The notes under the pieces: generated by a model
The model's input: the letters and a program-made list of their open reading frames with translations, nothing else
What the model was told of the DNA's origin: nothing
Database searches by the model: none
Part shown: piece by piece, positions 35,101-47,100 of the stretch
How the letters are laid out: each line of letters starts with the position of its first letter
Numbering within the stretch: the first letter of the stretch is position 1
Source: Gnetum montanum
Lineage: Eukaryota; Streptophyta; Gnetopsida; Gnetales; Gnetaceae
NCBI GenBank assembly: GCA_015680685.1
Contig: MNCI01015530.1
Coordinates: 9,887-73,886 of the forward strand
Length of the DNA stretch: 64,000 nucleotides
Direction of reading: 5' to 3'
Translations under genes and position numbers: made by a program

Positions 35101-38100
35101 AAGTCCAAGTTGTAGTACAATTCTCCCATGAAATCAGAGAAAATCAGTCCCTCAAATCAGCCAAACAGTCCCCAAAAATCAGTCACAGAAGCCTTCGACA
35201 GCATCAGCAAAATAACCCTCCAAAGAGCCCACAAGAACACTTAAAACAGCCCGAAGATGACTGAGAACAAGAAGGGACAATCACTCTCACTCTTCTTAAC
35301 TCTTCACCTCAAACTAGCATCAGCAAAATAACCCTCCAAAGAGCCCACAAGAACACTTAAAACAGCCCGAAGATGACTGAGAACAAGAAGGAATAATCAC
35401 TCTCACTCTTCTTAACTCTTCACCTCAAACTAGCATCAGCAAAATAACCCTCCAAAGAGCCCACAAGAACACTTAAAACAGCCCGAAGATGATTGAGAAC
35501 AAGAAGGAACAATCACTCACTCTTCTTAACTCTTCACCTCAAACTAGCATAGTCTCATCTCATTGGGCAAAGGCGTCTTTGAGAGCAAACCTACCCTTCT
35601 ATTTATAGAACAAAGGACACCCCATAGCTTGGACACAAAAGTCTACTTGATGGATCCGCTCACCTAATATATGTTTTTTTAAATTCATGACATCTTTGAC
35701 AATCAAGCTCTCACTCAAGAAAGTCACATGAGAGTGGTTGTGTGAGAATGGCATCACTCAAGAGGGTCACATGGGAGTGGTTGTGTGGGAATGGCATCAC
35801 TCAAGAGGTCACATGGGAGTGAAAATGACAACACTATGACGCTTGCCCCTCCTCTTGTTCCAACATTCTATTGACGAGATGCTGCAGGCCCAGCTTTACT
35901 TCATCCTTGAAGGATAGGAGCCCAATTCCCCGTGCTTCTCTTGGCCTCACCATCAACTCCCAACGCACCAAGTGGAGCTTCCTCCTCCCTTGCCCCCCAA
36001 CTAGACAAACTGTCGTATGATCTGGTCAATCTTTTGAATAACCCCCATTGGCGGGACAGCCATGGACATAGCAAACTAGGCCGTTGCCACAAGCATTGTT
36101 GAAGCCAGCAACATCTTCCCTTTTCTTGTCAGAAATATTAGTCCAATGAGTTGTCTTAGCTTGCAATCTCTCGATCAGCCCCGTCCACGTTCTCTTTAGT
36201 TGCAAATCAAAAATTGGCATCCCTAAATATTCATCATGCAACCTACTTGGCAAAATCCCCAGGAGTTGCACAATCTTCCCCCCCATCAGTGCTGCCGTAT
36301 TAACTAGATGGATGGCTCATTTCTCTTTGTTGATTTCCAGGCTGAGTTCCCTCTCCATCCTTTCCAGGACCTTCTTGAGTGCCTCAGCCTAAGGAGCGGC
36401 TGCCCAGGAAAAAATGATTGTATCATCTGCATAGTGGGCAGCAAGATAGTGAACACCAGCAACATTCAACCCTTGCACCCCTTCAGCCAAACAGTATCCC
36501 TACAACATATCCATAGCCAACAGGAACAGTAAAGGGGACAATGGGTCACTTTGTCTGAGGCCTCTTTCCAGTTCCTTGAAACCCCACAGCCTCCTGTCAA
36601 TGTCAAATGAGCATCTACTTGAACTTTGCATCTGAATGCAAAGGGTTACAAATGCAAGGTCAAAACCTTTCAAGAGCATAACCTCTCGTAGTGCACCCCA
36701 ACTCACAGTGTCATATGCTTTGGTTATGTCCAGCTTAACACACATCCCTAAGAATTCTGACCTTTGCAAAGAATGAAGAATCTCTTGTAACAGCAGGACC
36801 TGGTCCTGCAGGAAGCAACCTTTTACAAACCCTGCTTCTTGTTCTCTCACCAGCTTAACAATCATCTTGGAAAACAACCTTAACAATGTGTTATGAACAC
36901 CAATGGGTTTGATATGTGCTGGCGAAGAACTAACGTTCTACATTCGAAATGGAAGGGATATAGGATTTCTGAGCTTTTCAATTGAGATGTTAGAACACCC
37001 TTGTTGCAAGATGTCAAAGTACCATCCATGCCTTGATTGTGTTATTACAATAATAGATAAATGCAACGGACTAGTGATGACAAATTAAATTATAAACTAT
37101 GCAAAAGGAAACACCGGTAAATGAATTCATGGGGTAAAACTGTTTGACGTAGAGAGAAACCTCTATAGGAAACAGTGCAGAGCTCTATTTAACATTTCAA
37201 GGGGGATGACGTCCAACCCACAGCTAAGGCAAAATATTCAGAGCCCAAATGCTCTTCTTCCTGCACAGATTTCACTGAAACCCAATGGCTGCTTCTATTC
37301 ACACGCTCGGCAGCGGCATCTCAAATGCTTTTTTCAAGGCAAAATCTTTAGGTTTCTGATGAATACTCTGAAGTTTATGTTGCAGCTATCCCAAATTGCC
37401 TCTTCGATATCAAATGCTTCTTTGGAAGAATTACTTTTGCAGAGGGTGTGCACAGAAAAGATAAGACATAATCCATTATGGAATTAGTAAGACCTGAAAT
37501 TAAGTAGTATTGATAATTACAGTGGTACAGAAGTTCTTTACTCTGAAATAACTTGACTCTAGTTCCGTATATAACACATACAAAGTACAATAATGTGAAA
37601 CATTTATCTCCGTCTAACATAGTGTTCAGAATTAGAAAGCATACCTTCAGATAGCATTGTATCTTGACCACCATCACAGATTCTTAATCTTTAGCCTAAA
37701 CTCTGCTGTATACTTGAGTTATGAGTTGATTTATGAATCAGCCAACTTAATTTTAAGTATCCACATTCTGAATCTATTCTTTATATTTTTGTAGATGAAT
37801 AGTTCCTGTACCATATTGCAGTCTTGATGATTCCCATGTATAACTCTACCAACCAAACTTACTATATTTTATGTCAGAAATAGTAGCAAGATGATGTAAA
37901 CTGTCCGCTGGGATCTTTTGGCTGTGAGCACGGTTGAACAAGACAGAAAACAAAACCACAAGACACTATTCCAAGGATATGTAGTGTTTGTCGATGCAAA
38001 TGAATGGAATGCCTTGGGATTTTACATACCAAAATACCGGTAAAGCAACATAATGGTAACTACAGAGAGGTGACTCTTCATAGCATAACTAGTTTTAACA

Positions 38101-41100
38101 AATAATCAATTATTAACAAAGATACGATACAATCAAATAAGTTAGTAAAGATAGAGCAGGATATTGTCTAATACGGTTTTGTGAAGAAGTAAATTGACTA
38201 GGAAAAACTGGGTGTGACAAAACCAAGTGCACTGGAACCATCTAAAAACAGTACTGGAATCTTTGAAATATGTATATTTGAATAATGGAAAACAAGTTGT
38301 AATCAGATAAGGATTTATCTCTTCATAAAAGCAAATGGAAAAAGAGAGCTCATGTAACCAATCTCATTTTGTTGGATAAGGCTAAGGTAGGATGATAATG
38401 GCTAGGCTAGGATGATGATGGAAACCAATTGTAATCAATGTCAAAGTGCTGAAAGAGCAAAAATAACTGTTGAATAAAGTGAATAAAAGGCCCATGGCAT
38501 TTGCATGGTCCGGTGAAGATATTATAGAAATTGATTAGAGAATCTGTCAACACAGAATATACACAGATCATTAAATTAAGTCTAAATAATTCGCTGAACC
38601 AGAGTTAAGGACATTGTGAAGCAAGAAATAAAGAAACTATTAGAAGTGGGATTCATTTGTCCCATAGCTGATGGTGAATGGGTAAGCCCACTAGTGTTCC
38701 TTGAAAAGAAAGGAATAATGGTGTTTCTGTTGTTTTTTTTTCTGACTTTTGGCTTTTGGATGTTGCTACATCGATTTTTTTTTCTATTACTTTTTTTTGA
38801 TTGAGTTTTGGGTACAATTGCAAGGCATTAATACTACAATTGTGTGGACGGCCACAGTGGTTATAACTAGATTCAAATTGCTTCAAAAGATCAGACATCT
38901 AATTACAGTGCCAAAAAATGGACAATTTCATAACCTTCTAACACATTATTCATCTCCAGTTTTTCTTGTCTGAAAATTACATATCTTCATTATTTTAAAA
39001 TTTACAGCAATACTTGTGCAACCATATTTGATTCTCCAGCAAAATATTTTTGTTAGGAATCATCATAAGATGCAAAAGCAGAAGTTTCAAAATAAAAACA
39101 TGCTAGGATACTTGTTTGAAACATAAGACCAAGTAAAATACCTTCTCCTTTAAGCAACAACAATGCCATTAGAGATGGGAAGTAGCGTAGGAGTGAGTGC
39201 AGCTGCCGGAGGTAGCATGCTATTGGGAAAGGATGGCGATGGAGGTCATGGGGGTGGTGGTTTTGGTGGCAACAAGTTAGGTGGGAATGGTTTTGGTGGT
39301 GGTGGAGGGAAGTTGGGCTACTGCAATGCGGAGGATCTATTTGGAGGAGATGTCCGTGGTGGTACTTCCAAGGTTGTGGGGTTGCGACCAGCTTAGACAC
39401 GGTGGGCTGGCATCCTAGGGATGGAGGTATCAAGGCTTGCTCTTGGTGGGAGGGGGTCATGTGCTTGCGAGTCCATCGTCTGCCTAGTGAGGGAGTTCGG
39501 ACCTTGGAACTTAGTGTCATAGGCAAGTTTGTTTCTATAGGCGCACGACCTAGGCTTGATCTTATTCGAAAATGGGTCGTAACAAGTTGGGGATTGGAGG
39601 GCGTCAAAGCTTGGAGCTTGACAAAAGTGTTGTTGTTATTTGTGTTTTGCTTGGCTGTTGATCGGGATAAACTTTTTCTCGGGGGCCCTTGGTTTTATAG
39701 GGCTTGGGGCTGGGCCCTCACACCATGGTTTCTAGATGCTCGTAGAGATGCTGATCTCTTCTTCCAAGCACTAGTTTGGATCCAAGTGTCTGGTATTCCT
39801 TGGGAGTTATGGATGATGGAATTCTTGAAAACCCTAGCAAGGTTTTTTGGAGAGTTCATTGCTTTCGATTGCTTTCCCGATTCGATGGAAAGGATGGGCT
39901 ATGCTTGCTTTTGCATTTGGAGGTTGCTTGGGTCTAGGGATTGGGTACATGAAGTGGTCTTGGATCTCCCAGCTAGGGAAGACAAACTCCATGTTGAGTA
40001 TGAAAATCTTCCTTTGGACAAGCTTTCAATAGGTGGCTCAACCATTATTGCTCACTACATGATTTGTGGAAAGGGTAACCACCATGGAGCGGCTTGTTGG
40101 GTTTGAACCAATGCTCCACCTTGAAAGGATGGAGATGGTTGGACATTGGTGGGATGGTGTGGGCGGCCTGCATGTACAGTGCATGCTTCTACTTCTGCAA
40201 TAGAAGTGCCTGCTTCTGCCCCTGCACAAGCCCAATCACCACCACCTATTTCCCTTGAGCCGCCTACAAATCCTGATAGGGCTAGGGGCGATTTACCCCC
40301 ACTGGGAGAATGGGTTGCAATCATTAGGGGGTCGTCAGTCCCCAAAATGAAAGATATCCTAGGAGTGGTAGAGGCATTGTGAGGGGGGGTGTGTTTGGTT
40401 CCGTTTCCTCCAGTCCAACTCCAAAAGATCCTTTTTAAAACTAATGTCATGGCAAAATATTAAGGAAAAAAAAGAGCAAAAAAATTTAATCTAATTTATC
40501 AGAATTGATTCCATGGGATAAGTTATAGTCATATATTAATACATAGTTTTTTTTTTCTAGTGATGAATGTCACTTGTACAATTACAAGCATTAGTCCACC
40601 AATCAATCCAACCGTCATCCTTCTGTGGGCTTAAGACAAAGATTCCAAATTTGCAATAATAATGAACACATATAACTGCTAGGAAGAAAGATTGTGTTGA
40701 AAATATAAAGATTATTAGAAGAACAAGAGCAACCAGAAGAGAAAAAGGACCAGCAAAAAAGTTGTGTTTATGTTTTATTCTGTGTTTGTCAAACTTATAG
40801 TTCTGTTGTTATGCTGAAGGGCATTTGGTGATGAGGGGACATCCCTCTCCCTCTTTTTGTTGTCCTCTCTGGCATAGGGGGTATCTCTTCACTTGTTCTT
40901 GATTTTATATCTTTTTTGTAATATAATAGAGCCTGGCCTCCAACTTGATTCATAGGTCAAGTTCATTAGCATTATGTATTTTCTTAATTTCTTTTTGAAC
41001 CATTCATGCTAATTTTATATTTTAGAATAATATATGAGTTTTAGTCCTTCAAATACACCATAGAGTATCTCTTTTGTTTTTCTAAACATGCTTGTTGAAA

Positions 41101-44100
41101 TAAAATATAAAATATTTCCGTTTTCATATTTTTTGAACCTTTTTCAGTATGCATGTTTAAGCATATTTCTTATACAGTAAGCATTTAAATTTTTAAATAT
41201 GATTAATGAAAACCAACTCAGGATCAAAATTCATTAATGTCATAATCAGTCACTTCTACCATAATCTAATATCAATATCAAAACACATACAACCTGAAAA
41301 CAATGTGCATGCACAAATACTATTACAATCATCAATACAAAAACTCAAGAAGAAGTGGTTCATTATAGTAGGGTATAAGAGCTTGATGAAGAATCTAAAG
41401 GTAATTATAAATTAACAAAATGAGCTAATAGAAGTTTGAAGAAAAAATAACAAAAATCTTAAATAGAGCTGTTAGTCAACATAGAAAGGATTGGACCAGT
41501 AGATTAAATGAACCATTGTGGGCATATAGACTCTGTGGAAATCACCTAGTAGATATACACCGTATGTGTTGGTGTATGCCAAACGTTTTTAACTATCTTT
41601 CAAAATGAGCTGCAAACTCTAGCCATGGTCCTAGAATTTGATTTATATGTGGATGCATCACAAAAGGAATGGGTTATGAATTCAAATCAAAAATAGGATT
41701 GTAGCATTAATGGATAATGAAATAGATAAGGAGTACTTGAAATTGTGGCATGATAGGAAAAAGGCACCTAGACATTATTGAAGGCAAGAAGGTGTTATAT
41801 TTTATCCCAAACCATCTGTCTCAGCAATGTAAGTTTTAAACTTTGTAGGAAGGATCCTGCCTTGTGTATGAGCTGTTTGAATCTAGTGTCGTCAAGGTCT
41901 ATCATTTAAAAAATCCAAGCAAGCACTCCTTGTGAATATTCAGCACCTAAAGCCTTATGTCTGTAAGTCCTTTGCAGTATTTTCTGAAAAGCAATATAAA
42001 ATGTCACTCTAGTTCATTTTTGATCATGACAATAGTCATGGAGAAGGCACCAATGTTTTTGGCATATGTTTCTTGATTTTCTTTGTTTTTTTTTTATAAA
42101 AATTATATAGGTTTTTTTCATTTTTATTTTTATTTCTTATTCCTTTGGTATTTGTTCATGTTTTCATTGATCAATCTTTTCCGAAAATAGAGGAGTGCAT
42201 AACAATTGATTAAATTCCAAACATGGGAATCAAACCAAACTACGAGCTACACAATAGCTGATGAGTTCAGCCCATCTACTTCATCTCATACTTCTAGTAA
42301 AGAACTCATTCAACTTGGATACACAGGGTATTTAAAAACAAATTTCTTTATATCCATCCATTGCCAATTACTTGGGATGCATTGGTTCATGATCCTAGAC
42401 TAAGAAGAAGAGGTTTATAGGATTGGAAAAAGTATGACATGGGGGGATTTGCTGATCCTTTGAAGAAACCATCAATAGGAAATTGTAAAATCATAAATAA
42501 CATCAGCCATGTTACCGTAACATGCCACCATAAAGGTATTAGTAGGATATCTTAAGGTAGGTCATTATCAAGAGAAGAATTTGAAAAAGCTCAAATGATT
42601 AAAATAGCTAAGCAAATCAAACCCTCAATGTATCACTAGAAATGCATTAGCCAATGTTTAAAGGTGGACCTCTGTTAAAGAGAATTCGATAACCTGCCAT
42701 GGTAACAGTGACTTCTTGACACAAGAAAAGTTTTTTTTGAGCAAGTTTTTGGGAAATATATTAAAAAAAAAAGGAAAAACAGCAGTATTTACAACTCAAG
42801 GATAAACCTTGCCCAACACAATCACCATAGACTGCAAGGGCACACCGGCCCCACATCACAAAATAGGGAGGGGAGAATCCACTCCCCCATAAAAAACAAG
42901 GTTAAGCAAGGACCCCACAGACATTTGACACCAAACAACAAAGACATAGCAACTGATGTCCCCCTTAATTAACATCCTTTGGCATCCCTAGGGCCAACCA
43001 CCAACAAAAGTACAATGCACAAAAAACTAAACCAACAGAGAAAAAATAGAGAAAAACCCCCCATCTTGGAGGGTGGCACCCACAATAACCCAACCCACAT
43101 CATGCATCCCCCACTCTATGGGGATAACGAGGAAGTTGAGTGCAATTGCAATGTAGTTGAATCTAGACATGTAACAGGTCTAGCTGCTCATGAAGCTCCA
43201 TTGATTCCACAAAAGCAACGGCATGTTGGAAATTTTTAAAAGCCTTAGCCTTCCACGCTCTGTTCTTTAGAGCCTGTTCCATTCAGGTGTAACCTCGTAG
43301 AAGTGAGCTTGATATGTTGTCGCAGGTTAGACCAAGTTGTGATCCGGTTGATATGCAACCTCACATAGGGGCAGCTTCCCACTGAGCCACATGGTGGCAT
43401 TCTATTTATGCACTTCCTTCAGTTGCTCCTTCTGCTTCTCTTCCTCCTGACACTCTTGCTCCTTCTGTGCCTCCACCACCCTCTTGGCCTCCTTTTGCTA
43501 TGCCTCCTCTTGTTCCATTTCGTCCTTCACTTCCTGCCGGATTCGCTCTTCTAGTTTTGCCACCATCGTCACTTGTGCTTTCTCTTGCCAACACGTCTCT
43601 TCTTGATGACGGGCATGAAGTTCTTCTAGCTGCCACTGGAATGTGGCCTCCCAGGCTTCCCATTTGGCCTCCTAGACACGGTGCTTGTCTGATTTGGCTT
43701 CTTCGGCTGCCTCCTGTATCTCCCTTTCTATCTATTCCGTCATGTCCTCGTGTGGTTGACCATCCTGCAGCACATCCCTAGCTTGCCTAGACTATTTTGA
43801 AGCCATAAGGGTCAACACAACACATCCCTATGGTATCTCCGTTTGTTGAACACTTGGCAGCCTTCGCCTGTACATCGTATGGTGAGTCACCATACCCATC
43901 AGGTCCATATCCGGCATTTCAGGAATAGGGTGAGCCGCATGCCACAAGGCAAGGATGAGGCAAGAGTGTCACCTAGGTCTTCTTCTACGTAATGAAGCTA
44001 GAAAGAATTTGGGGATATTCACCTGTTGTCCCATTTTGAGGCACTTCAGTAGTGGGAAATGAACCCCTTGGAGTTTCCAAATGTTACCTATTTGTGTGAA

Positions 44101-47100
44101 AAACCTTTCAACCAATTCAGCCGCATGTTGCCATAATGGTGGCAGCATGGACTTAGGGATTTGTCGACTAACCGTCCTTGGGTATGACCTAGAAAAGAAA
44201 TGCTAGGCGTCCCCTAGTCCTCGCACAGTTGGGTCCACCGTCTGACTTGTTGGCGGCATCCCCAAACCTCTAGCTAGAGCTTCCTTCGTCAACTTGATGG
44301 TAACCCCTTGAAAAATAGTGAAGTTGTTGTGTCAATTTGCAAAGAATTCGCCATCTGGTAGGTGGGGATCCCCCAGTAGACGCAGCAAGAACCTTGCCCA
44401 CCCAACCCATTCCACTAGGTCCCATAGCTTTGTATTCTTTTGAAAATGGTGGCAAGAAAGTTCGAAGGTCGGTGTCATACCCATTGTAGCAGCTACTTCT
44501 CGCCATAGTCTAAACCCTTTTGCAGCCACCTGTGCAGGCAAAGGAAGCAGCACTTGTTTGATAACCTGCTGCTTACGTGCCTTCCATAGGCACCAAAGGA
44601 TAGCCGTCGTAGTTGAGTCCTCGGTTAAAATAATTAGCGGTTCAATCTCGGCATTGTGCCACATCGCAATACTGAATTCACACTAAAACTCTAGGTGTTG
44701 CCAGGTTTTCGAAGCCTGTCCACATGTTGGACAAGTGTCCTCAATGTGCAGGCCACATCATCATAATTCAAACCTAATCAGAATGGCAGCGTGGTTAATG
44801 AGCCACAAAAAAGCCTTTATTTTTTCCGGTAAGCATCCCATCCACACCTATTGCCAGCCAAGCACTGCTGGGAATTGCCTCGAGATTATATCTTTCGGTT
44901 GGACATGAGCCACCTCCTTTGCATCATATTGTGGACGTGGTGGCAAATGTAATGCCAAAGTCTTGAATCCTACGTGTTGGCAATCCATAGTAGATATTTC
45001 TATTGTATGATCTGTATCCATAGAACCGTTTGCGTGTCAAGGCTCATTATGTGATGCGCCAGTTGTTACTGTCCTGCTATCATTGGAGTGGCAAATTATA
45101 AAATCCACAGACCACCCGCCATCTTTGGCCGTGCAACCATATCCCATCACATGAGATGGATATGCTTCCCCCCTTTTCCCTTTGACCAAATGAAGTTTTG
45201 AATTAGTTGATCCACTTTGTTACGAAACTCAGGGGGTGGTAATGGAAGCTATAAATCGGGCAACTACAAATAGCATTGAAGAAGCTAACAAAAGTCACCC
45301 TTTGCAGGTTAAGAAATGTGTGGTCCAATGCTTGATCTGTCGTTGAATGTGCCTAAGAACCTAGACCTAGGTTCTTGCTCGGCCCCATGTGAACATGGGA
45401 AATCCCAAATATTGGTCTTCATTCATACTAGGCAACACCCCCAGAGTTTGCATGATATGTGCTTGTACCCAGGAATCAGCATTCATAGCTTAAAGCGCTG
45501 ATTTAGCTCTATTCACCTCGACCTTGACCTCCCCCACCATGTGCAAGAGCACCCGATCCAAGGCTTTTGCCTGTGGCATTGATGCCTAGGTAAAAAGCAT
45601 AGTATCATCAGCATAATGCTTCGCCAGACAAACCACCCCATTAATTTGAAGCCCCCTAACCCCTTTAGCGCGACAATAATCTTGCATAGTGTCCATCACC
45701 ATTATGAACAAGTATGGTGAAAATGGGTTGCCCTGCCTAAGACCCCTCCTAGGTGAAGAGATCCCCCACAAACCTCGTCAAGATCCATGGAGTAAGTAGT
45801 TGATGATTGAATTTGTAAGCAAAGGTCAACAAATCTAGGATTGAACCCTTTCCCAAGCATGATAGCCTATAACATTGTCCAACTAACACAGTCATACACC
45901 TTCGTGATGTCCAACTTAAAACAGAGCTCAGGGAAACATTCCACTTGTAGTGAATGAAGCACCTTCTGCAGCAATATGACGTGATCCTGAAGTAGCCTCT
46001 CCCTGATAAATCCAGCTTGGTTGTTGCGAACAAGCTATGGCATCAAGGGTCCTAGTCTTTGAACTAGAAGTTTAGTGAAAAGTCTCAAGGGTGTGTTATA
46101 GATCTTGATGGGTTTGTAGTGGGAAGCTTTTGATGGTCCTTCAATCTTAGGAATCAAGACAATGCGAGAACAATTCAGCTCCCTATGGACTTGACATCAT
46201 TTAAGCATGCTGTTGAAGGCGTCCAAGATATTTCGACCCAGACTATCTGTGAAGTCCTTGAAGAATTCCACTGGCCACCCATCTAGCTAAGGTGCTTGTT
46301 TGGGCCTCATGTCACCCAAAGGTCGCTTTAGCTCTTCCCACGTAAATGGAGAGAGCAAATGATGGTTGTCGTCCATTGTAACAATTGACTAAACTTGAAT
46401 CGACAAAGGGAGTGTCTCTGTCCATTTCCAGATATTTCCCTAGTAAGATTGAAACTCTTGTGCAACAACCTTGGTACTATCTAGCACCTGACCCTGTCTC
46501 ACCAAGCTTGGAACCGCTTTGGCCATATTGTGTGCATGATCAGCAGCGAAGAAAACCTTAGTAGGTCGGTCTCCCCTCTTTCAACCACCAGTTGTGTGAG
46601 CGCTAATGCCAATACTCCATTTCTTCATTGTGAAGGTGTTGCAGTTCCAGCAATAGAGCTTTTTCCTCTTGAATCAAAGACTCCCCGAGTTCCTGTCGTT
46701 CTTGTATTTGGAGTAGCTTTTGCCGGATCATCCCCCTATGGAATTGAAAAGTATGTTTCTCCTCTTTGCTCTACGCACATATCTCTCTCTTCAATGTTTG
46801 AAGGCCATTAGTAAGGAATTCTTGTGGTTCATGATCAGTCAAATAGCTTTCCCAAATTGCCTCAACTAGCGGCTAAAGCCAAGGCTTCGTGAGTCATGTT
46901 CTCTTAAACCTAAAATGTGAAAGCTTTGGATGTGATGGTGTTCCAATCTAGCAAACTAGTGACCTGTGATCCAGAATTCGGTGTTCAGTTTCGGTGACAC
47001 GTTCGTTTTGTAACAGGATGGCAGTACCAACCCACACCCAATCAATCTTGGACATGATTTGGCAGCCCCTTTTCGTCTATTACTCTAGGTAAAACTACAA

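Larger units (their letters stand above)
34601..35833 (-). repeat. Probable LTR (minus strand) with U3 and downstream tandem arrays
   Basis: The minus strand starts TGTTGTCATTTTCACTCCC at 35833. It has a 43 bp-period array in the U3 (35711-35820), a TATA box (CTATAAATA, 35600-35608), a 116 bp-period array downstream of it (35201-35546), and ends ...GAGTATTACA at 34601. It interrupts or truncates the LINE to its right. No target-site duplication was seen, so the ends are provisional. Confidence 0.5.

Noticed and set aside
39163-39396. Gly-rich 77-codon frame as a stand-alone glycine-rich protein gene
   Set aside because: It runs directly into a LINE ORF1 in another frame, and the other LINE has a similar Gly/Ala-rich ORF1 start, so it is the ORF1 N-terminus.
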